Positions 25,467 through 33,271 of a stretch of 64,000 nt of DNA are shown here, piece by piece. Source of the stretch: Cystobacterineae bacterium. Lineage in GTDB: Bacteria; Myxococcota; Myxococcia; Myxococcales; Myxococcaceae. The stretch lies in assembly GCA_009782175.1 (NCBI GenBank), contig WRKR01000004.1, positions 26,370 to 90,369 on the forward strand. Reading direction: 5' to 3'. The notes beneath the pieces are model-generated. The model had not been told where the DNA came from. It did no database searches and saw nothing but the letters and a program-made list of their open reading frames with translations. The translations under genes and the position numbers were made by a program. The first letter of the stretch is position 1. Every line of letters starts with the position of its first letter.

Positions 25467-26729
25467 TTAAGCGCCTTCTCCCAGCGCGGGAAATTCTAGG
25501 CCCTCAATCTCCTGCATGGATTTTCCGGCTATGCCCTGCAAATCCCCATACATCCCCAGGGTCGCTTCAACCACTTTGCTAATCTGCACCTCACGCTTGG
25601 CCCATTGTTTCACCATGGCCTTGCGCTCTTTGTCCAAATCCTCCTGCATCAAAGAGAATGCCTCCACAATGGCCTCTATGCGCTGACGGAAATGAGAGCC
25701 CGTCAGGTATTGGTAGACCATTTCTGTCTTCGTCTGTCGCCCCGCCGAAGCTTGCTGGGCCATGCCCATTTGAAGCAGTGCATGGCGAAGAGTGGTGGCC
25801 AAAGGCAGCACCACACGGGGACTTGAAATCCATATCCCCTCCACAAACTCAAAAAACTCAACACCCTTCGGAAGCACTTGGCTGACAAGCACCGCCACTT
25901 CCGCTTTGGCTGCACGCTGGTCTTCACGCAATTTTGAAAGCCAAACCTCATGCCAATTCTTCGTGCGTTTGGACTCCCAAAGTATGCTGCCACAAGCCTG
26001 CCCGCTTGGACTCAAAACGCATTGCAACACATCCCCACCCCATTCTCCCTTGGGGACAGCTTTGATTAAATCCGCAGGGAAGGCCTCTGTCAGCCACCTC
26101 TCAAGCTCCAACTCCTGCACTTCTCCTTGCAACTGTTGTGAGCCTTCTTCCGCTTTGCGCTTCAACTCTTCTATTTTTTTCTGCATGGAAGCAATGAGTT
26201 GCTCCCTCTCGAGCGCCTTCATTTTAAAATTCTCTTCCGTCTCCTTTTGAGCCAAAAAGCGCACCCTCTCCAACTCACTCGCTATGCGCTTTTCAACCCT
26301 CAGCTCAACCTCCCTCCTGGCATCATCCAGCTCTCGCTGCTTCTTCATAAATTCTGCCTGCGTTTTTTGTGCCTCCGTCAATTTTTCACCCTGTAGCTTC
26401 AACACCCCCTGCAACACTTCCAACTCCTGCGCCTTCTGCTCCAACTCTTCAGCCCAAACGCGTTTTGCCTTCTGAAACTCTTCAGCCGAAAGACGCGCAC
26501 GCTCCTCCTTTAAACGCAAAAACACTTGCTCCTCTATGCCCTGCTGGGCTTTCTCTATGTGTTTCTCTCTCTCGAGAATGCCTTGCTCTCTGTGCACCAT
26601 GTCTGCTTCTTGCTGGGCAAGCCTCTTTTCAAATTGCTGGCGCGTGGCCGCAACAAGCGGAGCAGCCAGAGACTCTGTGAGATGAATTTCTCTCTCGCAA
26701 TGGGGGCACCTCAGCGTGGGCTCTGTCAT
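25467..26729 (-). CDS. DUF2130 coiled-coil protein with PD-(D/E)xK-like domain
   Basis: About 420 residues. It begins with a zinc-ribbon-like 'CPHC' motif, followed by around 190 residues of Glu/Gln/Lys/Arg-rich coiled coil, then the conserved DUF2130 domain. The domain contains 'GSILWESKRTKNWHEVWLSKLREDQR', whose E-S-K with nearby acidic residues resembles a PD-(D/E)xK nuclease core, then 'VLVSQVLPKGVEFFEFVEGIWI'. Members are widespread but their role is not established; the fold hints at DNA or RNA processing. The ATG was chosen for a GGAGAG site four bases upstream. It stands alone between the dps terminator and the glycan genes. Confidence 0.8.
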   Translation of the reverse strand: MTEPTLRCPHCEREIHLTESLAAPLVAATRQQFEKRLAQQEADMVHREQGILEREKHIEKAQQGIEEQVFLRLKEERARLSAEEFQKAKRVWAEELEQKAQELEVLQGVLKLQGEKLTEAQKTQAEFMKKQRELDDARREVELRVEKRIASELERVRFLAQKETEENFKMKALEREQLIASMQKKIEELKRKAEEGSQQLQGEVQELELERWLTEAFPADLIKAVPKGEWGGDVLQCVLSPSGQACGSILWESKRTKNWHEVWLSKLREDQRAAKAEVAVLVSQVLPKGVEFFEFVEGIWISSPRVVLPLATTLRHALLQMGMAQQASAGRQTKTEMVYQYLTGSHFRQRIEAIVEAFSLMQEDLDKERKAMVKQWAKREVQISKVVEATLGMYGDLQGIAGKSMQEIEGLEFPALGEGA

Positions 26730-26781
26730 GTTGCTCTCCGGCAATAAAAAAGCTTTCTAACTGAACATGGGAAAACCCCCT

Positions 26782-27348
26782 TCATGCACACTCCCTTTCC
26801 AACATTTCTGCCCAATAGTGGAGAATGAAAATATGCGCTTCCTGAATGCGGGCGGTGCTCATGTGCGGCACAACCACCGTTGTGCCCATGAGGGCTTTGA
26901 GCGCGCCGCCGTTTCTGCCCAAAAGGCCCACGGTGGCCATGTCAGCGGCATGGGCTGCTTCCACAGCTTTAATAATGTTGGCAGACTCCCCAGAAGTGGA
27001 AATGCCGAGAAATACGTCACCCTTGTTGCCAAGCCCCTCCACTTGCCGCGCAAAAACCTGCTCAAAACCAAAGTCATTGCCAATGGCCGTTAGCTTGGAG
27101 GTGTCCACCGTCAGCGCGAGGGCGGGCAAAGAGCGCCTGTTGCGCTGAAAGCGTCCCACCAACTCGGCGGCGAAGTGTTGAGCGTCGGCAGCGGAGCCTC
27201 CATTGCCGGCAATGAGAATTTTGTTGCCACGCAGCAATGCTTCGCGCATCAGGCTTAGGGCTTGGGCCATGTCCGGCTCAAGCGCGGGCAGGGCGTTAAA
27301 CAACTCCAGGTGGCTGGAAAGGGAGGCGTGAAACAAGGGTATATCCAT
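26782..27348 (-). CDS. gmhA: Sedoheptulose-7-phosphate isomerase GmhA
   Basis: 188-residue SIS-domain protein. GmhA signatures: 'GNKILIAGNGGSAADAQHFAAELVGRF', 'LTAIGNDFGFEQVFARQVEGLG', 'FLGISTSGESANIIKAVEAA' and a C-terminal 'TARIQEAHIFILHYWAEMLE' helix carrying the catalytic Glu/His region. It converts sedoheptulose 7-phosphate to D-glycero-D-manno-heptose 7-phosphate, the first step of heptose nucleotide synthesis. The next enzymes (HddA, HddC-GmhB) are encoded upstream in the same direction. The start has AAGGAG eight bases before it. Confidence 0.95.
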   Translation of the reverse strand: MDIPLFHASLSSHLELFNALPALEPDMAQALSLMREALLRGNKILIAGNGGSAADAQHFAAELVGRFQRNRRSLPALALTVDTSKLTAIGNDFGFEQVFARQVEGLGNKGDVFLGISTSGESANIIKAVEAAHAADMATVGLLGRNGGALKALMGTTVVVPHMSTARIQEAHIFILHYWAEMLERECA

Positions 27349-27383
27349 GGCAAAGTCTCCTTCTTATGCTGCTATGCTCAGTG

Positions 27384-28586
27384 TCAAATGGGGTAGTTTT
27401 TTTCTATTAAATCCGCCAGTGTTTTTGCCAAGGCCATGGAGCTGGTAAAGCCTGGGGAAACGGTGTTGAGCAGGTGAAAACTGTTTTCGTCCTGAACGGA
27501 AAAAAAATCCATAACCATGCTCCATGTTTTTTTGTGGATGAGCTGAGGGCGCAGGCCCACTTTGGGGCAGCGCCGAATTTCACGCCTTTTAAGCGTGTGG
27601 AGCAGTTTGCGGGCATCTTCATAGAAGAAGCGGGGAATATATTTGCGCGGCTCCTCAAGCGCCACCTTGCGAAAGCCAGGGTTTCTGAAAAACATGGCAG
27701 CCATGGCACGCAGAATGGACAACAACTCACCCAGAAAGACGCCTTCAAACAAACCATAGTTAAGGCGCCCCAGCGCCGGAATGGCCGTGGGGCCTACATA
27801 AACATTGCCGTTAATGCCGCGCGTAAAATGTACACCCAAAAAGGTGTTGCGTGGATCCGGCACGGGATAGATGCTGCCGCGCACTTTGGCGGCGTTTTCT
27901 GAAACAAACTGGTGATAAATGCCCTTGAAAGGAATGAGGGCATATTCCCTGCCCAGGTTAAAAGCGTGTGCAACCCTGTCACTGCTTGGCCCCGCGGCGT
28001 TGATGAAAAGCTTGAAGGAAATAGGCCCCCCGGAGGTATAAGCTGTGGTGCCTTCCGCATGCTCAAAGCGCGTATGGGTTAAAATGTTTATTTTGCCTGA
28101 GCCCACCAGCTCATCCCTGAGGGCATGCAGCACGGCCTTGGGGTCGACCACGGCAGTATGGGGGGAATAAATGGCCCTGCCTCCGGCGGTGCGCGCCAAT
28201 GGCTCAATGTCCGCCAACTCCTTCTCATCTATCATCTGCACGGTTGCACCGTTGGCCTTGGCCTTGGAAAAAAGGGCCTCCATCGCCACAAGCTCGCTTT
28301 CCTGTTTGGCCACAATCACCTTGCCGTTCTTCTCATAAGGCAAACCCTTCTCCTGGCAATATTCGGCCATCAGGCGTGCACCCTCACCGCAGGTTTTGGC
28401 CCTTATGCTTTCGGGCGCATAATAAATGCCCGAATGCAACACGCCGCTGTTGCGCCCGGAGGCATGCAGCCCTATTTCCGGCTCGGCCTCCAGCAGGCTA
28501 ATGCCTTCCACGCCACGGGAACGCAGCTCCCTGGCCAGTGTCAACCCAATAATCCCCGCGCCACAAATGAGAATGTTCGTGTGCAT
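27384..28586 (-). CDS. lhgO: LhgO-like FAD-dependent oxidoreductase (L-2-hydroxyglutarate oxidase family)
   Basis: 400 residues, DAO-fold flavoenzyme. N-terminal dinucleotide motif 'ICGAGIIGLTLAREL', then 'ASGRNSGVLHSGIYYAPESIRAKTC', which is diagnostic of the LhgO/L-2-hydroxyglutarate oxidase group, 'HTAVVDPKAVLHAL', 'FINAAGPSSDRVAH' and the late 'LLNTVSPGFTSSMALAKTLADLI' FAD-contacting segment. Predicted to oxidise an L-2-hydroxyacid and pass electrons to the quinone pool. Its location among sugar-nucleotide genes is odd; it may be a metabolic passenger or act on a sugar acid. It begins nine bases after the vapC-like stop. Confidence 0.8.
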   Translation of the reverse strand: MHTNILICGAGIIGLTLARELRSRGVEGISLLEAEPEIGLHASGRNSGVLHSGIYYAPESIRAKTCGEGARLMAEYCQEKGLPYEKNGKVIVAKQESELVAMEALFSKAKANGATVQMIDEKELADIEPLARTAGGRAIYSPHTAVVDPKAVLHALRDELVGSGKINILTHTRFEHAEGTTAYTSGGPISFKLFINAAGPSSDRVAHAFNLGREYALIPFKGIYHQFVSENAAKVRGSIYPVPDPRNTFLGVHFTRGINGNVYVGPTAIPALGRLNYGLFEGVFLGELLSILRAMAAMFFRNPGFRKVALEEPRKYIPRFFYEDARKLLHTLKRREIRRCPKVGLRPQLIHKKTWSMVMDFFSVQDENSFHLLNTVSPGFTSSMALAKTLADLIEKNYPI

Positions 28587-28594
28587 CTCGGCTT

Positions 28595-28984
28595 TCAGGT
28601 GAGGGCTATGGCATATTTTGGAAAGGCTTTCAGCAGTTTTGCGTCCATCGTTATGAGTTTAACACCAAGCGTCAATGCCAGCGCGATGAATTCGCAGTCA
28701 TAGGCTGAGCAGTTGCTGTCGCGAACGAGTTTGAGCACTAAACGCGAGTCCACCTCGTGTTCCGCGCCCGCCAACAGACTTTCGGCCTCCAGTTGCAGCC
28801 TGCTGGCAAGAGTGAAGGTGAGTTGTTTGCAACGCATGTAGCCGGCAAGAATATTGCGAAACTCGCTTCTCCAAAGCATCGGCACCATCCAATCAGCGTC
28901 TCTTTGGAGCAAGGCTTCGGCCTGCGCTGTATAGCCACTTGGCAAATATAAATAGGCAACAATGTCGCTGTCGACAACAATCAT
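28595..28984 (-). CDS. PIN-domain toxin (VapC-like ribonuclease)
   Basis: 129 residues with a PIN fold. Acidic metal-binding residues are in place: Asp5/Asp7 in 'VVDSDIVAYLYLP', Glu in 'LWRSEFRNIL', Asp in 'CSAYDCEFIALAL' and Asp in 'LITMDAKLLKAFP'. The 'SAYDCEFIALA' motif is characteristic. It is expected to be an Mg-dependent RNase held inactive by the antitoxin encoded just upstream, with which it overlaps by four bases (ATGA). Confidence 0.88.
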   Translation of the reverse strand: MIVVDSDIVAYLYLPSGYTAQAEALLQRDADWMVPMLWRSEFRNILAGYMRCKQLTFTLASRLQLEAESLLAGAEHEVDSRLVLKLVRDSNCSAYDCEFIALALTLGVKLITMDAKLLKAFPKYAIALT

Positions 28985-29238
28985 CGCCGCCCTTCTTGCT
29001 TATAGGCCTGAATGTCCTTCGCCCGAAACCTGCTGTTGGGGAATGTGGCGCGCAGCACAGCGCGCAGTGCGCGAGCTCGCTCAAGACGCTCGCTCGCAGT
29101 CATGCGCCTGGGCAAAAGCACGGATTCCAGGCACACAATGGCTTCGCCATTCAAACTGCGACGGTTGTTTTTCGCGGACGCCTTGAGACGTTCATATACC
29201 TCGCTGGGAATGTTTTTCAAAGTCAGAGTCGTCGGCAT
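28981..29238 (-). CDS. FitA/VapB-like ribbon-helix-helix antitoxin
   Basis: 85 residues. The N-terminal 40 residues form a ribbon-helix-helix DNA-binding domain ('TTLTLKNIPSEVYERLKASAKNNRRSLNGEAIVCLESVL'; read as strand 'TLTLKNIP', helix 'EVYERLKASAK', helix 'LNGEAIVCLESVL'). The basic, Arg-rich C-terminus should wrap the toxin. It is the first gene of the pair. An 11-bp tandem array begins 18 bases upstream and could be its operator. Confidence 0.85.
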   Translation of the reverse strand: MPTTLTLKNIPSEVYERLKASAKNNRRSLNGEAIVCLESVLLPRRMTASERLERARALRAVLRATFPNSRFRAKDIQAYKQEGRR

Positions 29239-29255
29239 ATCGGCACCTCAAAGGT

Positions 29256-29292
29256 GGTTGCGTTATGGTTGCATTATGGTTGCATTATGGTT
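29256..29292. promoter_or_regulatory. 11-bp tandem repeat upstream of the antitoxin gene
   Basis: GGTTGCGTTAT, GGTTGCATTAT, GGTTGCATTAT, then a partial GGTT. The one-turn periodicity puts equivalent faces of the helix in register, as expected for a cooperative ribbon-helix-helix operator. It lies where the toxin-antitoxin promoter should be. Confidence 0.5.
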
Positions 29293-29378
29293 CCTTGTCA
29301 AGCTGGCCGAAACTGTCAGGCTTTTGTCCACTTCAATTCGGCCTAGACCGTTTTTACTTAGAACTGATTTGATTATCC

Positions 29379-29503
29379 AGACCGGTTTCAATTTGGCATG
29401 AGGTCGAGGCGGGCGAGGATTTCGCGATGGGAGTGCACTTAAGTGCATGACCTGAGCGAAACCGGAGCCCAACGAAGAGATCATGTCAAAGTGAAAGCGG
29501 TCT
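29379..29503. repeat. 125-bp palindromic element (copy A)
   Basis: Imperfect terminal inverted repeats of 23 bases (AGACCGGTTTCAATTTGG against AGACCGCTTTCACTTTGA when read from the opposite ends, 19 of 23 matching). They flank a core that contains the perfect palindrome TGCACTTAAGTGCA. The right end supplies the TAG stop codon of the HddC-GmhB gene (CTAGACCGC). A further half copy (AGACCGTTTTTACTT) precedes it near 29345. Related sequence recurs at 61371 and 63874. Confidence 0.75.
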
Positions 29504-30764
29504 AGCCTCTGCAAGAGTCGGCAGCGGACACAATCCACCGCGCGGCTTCATATAAGGTGTCCGCCACATAGGTGGCCTGGCTCCCCTGTTGCTCCGTCTG
29601 CGCACCATAGCCGGTGCGGAGCAGAACGGTTTGCATCCCGGCATATTTGCCCAGCAGAATGTCACACTCCTTGTCTCCAATAACAAACGAGGACTCGAAA
29701 GACAGCCCCCGCTCGCATGCGGCCTGCTCCAACATGCCAGGGGCGGGCTTGCGGCATGGGCATGCTTCATCCGGGGCGTGCAGGCAATAATACATGGCAT
29801 CCAGCTCAACCCCCTTCTCCCTAAGCAGGGTTTGCAGCCTTTGGTTGACGGCATGCATCTCTTCCACGGAATAATAGCCGCGCCCCACCCCCGCTTGGTT
29901 GGTCGCCACCATAAGGCTATAGCCGTGCTGGCGCAGCAGCAAAAGGCCCTCAACAACCCCCGGCAATATTTCTACCTCATCCGGGTTGTGCAGATAGTTT
30001 TTCTCCACAATGAGGGTGCCGTCGCGATCTACAATAACGGTTTTTTTAACGGCCTTTTTTTTCCAGGCCGGCAAAAGCCTTTGCGCCTCGCCATAGGTAG
30101 AAGGCAACCCCATGTCCAGGAAAAACCCATTGCACACCGTGCCCACCAGTGTCCCTTCTTTTGCCAAGAGGGGAAAAAGCTCTCTTTCCAAGGAAGAGGC
30201 ACCCAAAGGCAATGCATGCACTGCAGCAGGCGTCAGCACATAGACGCCGCCGTTAATGAGCCCGGAACCTGCAGCGCCTTTTTCGTGAAAACCGTGGATG
30301 TGGTTATTGGAGAAGTCAACCGCACCGAAGCGACCGGCTTCCTCCACTTCGCGCAAGACAATGCCGGCTTTGGCTTGGTGTTGGTATACAAGCTGAGCCA
30401 GTGGTTGAAAGTTGCAGTCCAGCAGAGTGTCGCCGTTGAGCACAAAAAAAGGCTCGGCCACATGGGCGGCGGCAAAGCGGACTCCCCCTCCCGTCCCCAG
30501 GGGGGAGTTTTCTTCCGCATAGTGGATGCGCGCCCCCATGGCGGCGCCATCCCCCAGACGCTCACGGATGGCCTCCGCACGGTAGCCCGTTGAGAGAATA
30601 ATGTCGCTGATGCCCCAGCGTACAAGGTTCCAGATGACATATTCCAGAAAAGGCACCCCACCCACCGGGAGCAGCGGCTTGGGCAGCTCCTCCGTCAAAG
30701 CCCCCAAACGTGTCCCCCGCCCCCCTGCAAGGATGAGGGCTTTTCTCACATAGGGAATGCTCAT
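29502..30764 (-). CDS. Bifunctional heptose-1-phosphate guanylyltransferase / heptose bisphosphate phosphatase (HddC-GmhB fusion)
   Basis: About 420 residues in two enzymes. Residues 1-235 are a nucleotidyltransferase: 'ALILAGGRGTRLGALTEELPKPLLPVGGVPFLEYV', 'NSPLGTGGGVRFA', 'VLNGDTLLD' and 'GLINGGVYVL'. Residues 240-420 are a HAD-type phosphatase: 'VIVDRDGTLIVEKNYLHNPDEVEILPGV', 'MVATNQAGVGRGYYS', the zinc-loop 'CLHAPDEACPCRKPAPGML' and 'FVIGDKECDILLGKYAGM'. This phosphatase removes the 7-phosphate and the transferase makes NDP-heptose, probably GDP-D-glycero-alpha-D-manno-heptose. The ATG 'MSIPYVRK' was chosen over a TTG nine codons earlier. Its stop codon is contributed by a repeat element. 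Confidence 0.9.
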   Translation of the reverse strand: MSIPYVRKALILAGGRGTRLGALTEELPKPLLPVGGVPFLEYVIWNLVRWGISDIILSTGYRAEAIRERLGDGAAMGARIHYAEENSPLGTGGGVRFAAAHVAEPFFVLNGDTLLDCNFQPLAQLVYQHQAKAGIVLREVEEAGRFGAVDFSNNHIHGFHEKGAAGSGLINGGVYVLTPAAVHALPLGASSLERELFPLLAKEGTLVGTVCNGFFLDMGLPSTYGEAQRLLPAWKKKAVKKTVIVDRDGTLIVEKNYLHNPDEVEILPGVVEGLLLLRQHGYSLMVATNQAGVGRGYYSVEEMHAVNQRLQTLLREKGVELDAMYYCLHAPDEACPCRKPAPGMLEQAACERGLSFESSFVIGDKECDILLGKYAGMQTVLLRTGYGAQTEQQGSQATYVADTLYEAARWIVSAADSCRG

Positions 30765-30797
30765 GGGGGTGCACCCGCCGCAGGGCGGCAAACGCTC

Positions 30798-31736
30798 TTA
30801 TACATTTCCATAGAGGGTGTTTTTGAGCATGGTATAGCCCTTCACCAACTCCTCTATACCCAGGTCCAGGGAGAAGCGCGGCCTAAAGCCCGTCGCTTCA
30901 ATTTTGGCATTGGAGACAATATAGTCGCGCTGGTCTGGATCTGCCCCCAAGGGGGCCTCCAGGAAAACAAAGGAGGGCAAATGTTTTTGAATGCGTTCAC
31001 ACAACTCTCTCTTAGATACATTGGCGTCCGAGAGGCCGACATTATAAACCTGGCCCCTCATGGAAGAATGTTGGGCGATGGCATGCAAGAAAGCCGCGCT
31101 GACATCCCTCACATGAATGTAGTTGCGTTTAAAGTGGCCTTCAAAAAGCACCACAAAACGGTCGTGCACGGCACGGTAGACAAAGTCATTCACCAACAAG
31201 TCGGTACGCATGCGCGGTGACATGCCGAATACGGTGGCCAGGCGGAAGCTGATGGCTCCAGGGTGTTGCATAAAGGCTTTCTCCACCTCCACCTTTTCTA
31301 TGGCATAGTGGGAAATGGGGTTGAGCGGCGACGCTTCCGTGCAATAATTGTTTTCATCGCCCTTGCCATAGGCGCTGTTGGTGGTGGGCATGAGCAGCAT
31401 TTGCTGTTTGCTGACAAGCTTCAGCAACAGAAATACAGCATCGCGGTTGGTGGAGGTGGCCCCGATGGGGTCCCTGGCGCACAGGGGCGCGCCCACAAGC
31501 GCAGCCAAAGGAATAATTAAATCCGCCTTGGCCAAGAGCGGCCTCATGGTTTCTTCAGAGCGGATGTCCCCGCGCACAACGGAAAAATGAGGGTTGGCAC
31601 ACACATGGGCCAAGCTGTTCTGCTTATAGAGAAAGTTGTCCAGGACGGTGACGGTATGCCCGGCCGCTAAAAGCTCCGGAACCAGAATAGAACCGATGTA
31701 GCCGGCACCGCCGGTGACAAGAATGTGGTGTGGCAT
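30798..31736 (-). CDS. NAD-dependent sugar-nucleotide epimerase/dehydratase
   Basis: 312 residues, extended short-chain dehydrogenase fold. Rossmann motif 'VTGGAGYIGS' at residues 7-16, 'LIIPLAALVGAP', active-site Ser/Thr in 'PTTNSAYG' and Tyr/Lys in 'HYAIEKVEVEKA', then 'FRLATVFG' and 'YIHVRDVSAAFLHAI'. It resembles epimerases that act on heptose or hexose nucleotides, and its place directly upstream of HddC-GmhB suggests an NDP-heptose substrate. The product sugar cannot be deduced. Confidence 0.85.
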   Translation of the reverse strand: MPHHILVTGGAGYIGSILVPELLAAGHTVTVLDNFLYKQNSLAHVCANPHFSVVRGDIRSEETMRPLLAKADLIIPLAALVGAPLCARDPIGATSTNRDAVFLLLKLVSKQQMLLMPTTNSAYGKGDENNYCTEASPLNPISHYAIEKVEVEKAFMQHPGAISFRLATVFGMSPRMRTDLLVNDFVYRAVHDRFVVLFEGHFKRNYIHVRDVSAAFLHAIAQHSSMRGQVYNVGLSDANVSKRELCERIQKHLPSFVFLEAPLGADPDQRDYIVSNAKIEATGFRPRFSLDLGIEELVKGYTMLKNTLYGNV

Positions 31737-31804
31737 GGTTTGCCTCTTTTTTTGAATGTTTTGTCGTTTTTATTTCCCCTCCACCGGATAGCATAATGAG
31801 GGGA

Positions 31805-33175
31805 TTATTGAAAAAAACTTGCGTAGGTCGCTTTTTTTCGCCGCTCTGCAGACTCGTTGAACGCCTTCCAATCCGGCACCGGCCCGAACGAGCTCATGTT
31901 TATCTCTTCAAGCAGATCAAACGAACGCCAGTTGGAGCCTATTTTCAACAAAGAGCCATGCTTGGTGTCATAATACTCCGAGGTGAAAGAGGGGCCCCCT
32001 TGGGCCGTATATAGACCACGCACGCCCTGCCTGCAAAAAAGCAGATGCGCATGAAAGCGGGAAACAATCGCCAGGTCGCCGACACGAGCCAAAGGACCTT
32101 CTCGCATAATCTCTCCATATTTGCGGACGACAACGCGCTCACGCATTTTTGAGAAGATGGGATATTCCAATAATTCTAGGTCGCCTTGTGGACAGAATTC
32201 CCAAACGACAATATTGCCAATGTCTTTTTCGTAAACCGCAAGAAAGCGATCGATTTTTGCCATGCATTCGGCGCGAGCCCGTATGTTCCATTGAGCAAGC
32301 TGAAGGCACAAATGCAAGTCTGCCGCACCATCGGACAAAAGGCCGCGTTGTGGCGAGATAAAAATGTCATCCACTCCGCTGTCAACGGAGGCACTGTGAG
32401 CTGACAATGCTTTTACTGAGTCTTCATCGCGGCATTCGAAGGCGTCGAAATGAGAAACTGCTTCAGCCAGCGATGCCCTATCCTCAGAATTTAAGGGCAT
32501 TAATCCCAGACCTGTAGCTATTAGCCGCGTGCCAAACTTCCGTTTCATCGCAATAGCCGCCCCAATCTGAAAGGCGCCATGGGGCCATATCGAATTTAAA
32601 TAACCGCCCCCGTGGAGGTGGAATGTCTTTGTTCCAGCTAACAAATCCACGAAAAGTTTTGACGAGCCTTCGAAATCTGTGTCGAAAATACGCAAACCTT
32701 CCTTGATTGCGCTGCCAAATGAAGCAAGGCGCTCCTTCGGCAGATTCGACCAAAGATAGTTGATATGCCCAACCGCGGCAGAGGTCAAATTAACCCCATC
32801 AGAGGAGGTGTTCACGTTAAAACTGTTTATCCAAACGTTTTTGCCTGAAGCGAGATGAAATTTTGTAACCTCAAGTGCGATTCGATCGTCGCCATAATTG
32901 GGGTGACCGCTGGCGCCAGAAATCAGTACACCAATATCATGCCGCAAGCTGCCATGAGCTCTCTGTTGAGCATAGCTTTCCAGTTCCCCTATGCGGTTCA
33001 GCAACGTATGACGTTGCTCATATTCACAATAAATAGATTCAGGGGAGAGCCTATTGAGTTTATCCTCAATAGCATTCAGGCGCTCCTCCATTTTTCTGCT
33101 ATGCTCTGCCAACTCAGCATAGCCTACTGCGTTCCGTATTTTTCTTTTGAGCTTGGCTTTTAAATTTTTAAACAT
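31805..33175 (-). CDS. Polysaccharide pyruvyl transferase family protein
   Basis: About 456 residues. The first 70 form a charged helical segment (possible coiled coil). The catalytic part has the CsaB-type features 'ISGASGHPNYGDDRI' (comparable to the family's N-x-G-D motif), 'HLHGGGYLN', 'GLGLMPL', 'ECRDEDSVKAL', 'GVDDIF' and 'IVSRFHAHLLFCRQG'. Family members transfer pyruvate ketals, or in some cases other groups, onto sugars of surface polymers. The ATG was chosen because GAGGTGAG lies just upstream, with GTG three codons earlier as alternative. Confidence 0.8.
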   Translation of the reverse strand: MFKNLKAKLKRKIRNAVGYAELAEHSRKMEERLNAIEDKLNRLSPESIYCEYEQRHTLLNRIGELESYAQQRAHGSLRHDIGVLISGASGHPNYGDDRIALEVTKFHLASGKNVWINSFNVNTSSDGVNLTSAAVGHINYLWSNLPKERLASFGSAIKEGLRIFDTDFEGSSKLFVDLLAGTKTFHLHGGGYLNSIWPHGAFQIGAAIAMKRKFGTRLIATGLGLMPLNSEDRASLAEAVSHFDAFECRDEDSVKALSAHSASVDSGVDDIFISPQRGLLSDGAADLHLCLQLAQWNIRARAECMAKIDRFLAVYEKDIGNIVVWEFCPQGDLELLEYPIFSKMRERVVVRKYGEIMREGPLARVGDLAIVSRFHAHLLFCRQGVRGLYTAQGGPSFTSEYYDTKHGSLLKIGSNWRSFDLLEEINMSSFGPVPDWKAFNESAERRKKATYASFFQ

Positions 33176-33271
33176 ACTGCTCACCTCTCTGCTTTGAGGT
33201 ATGCCGCAAAAGCACAGTTCTTGCTCGGAAAAAACGGCCTCTCTCTTCTGGCTGCTTTCCTCATGCCCATT

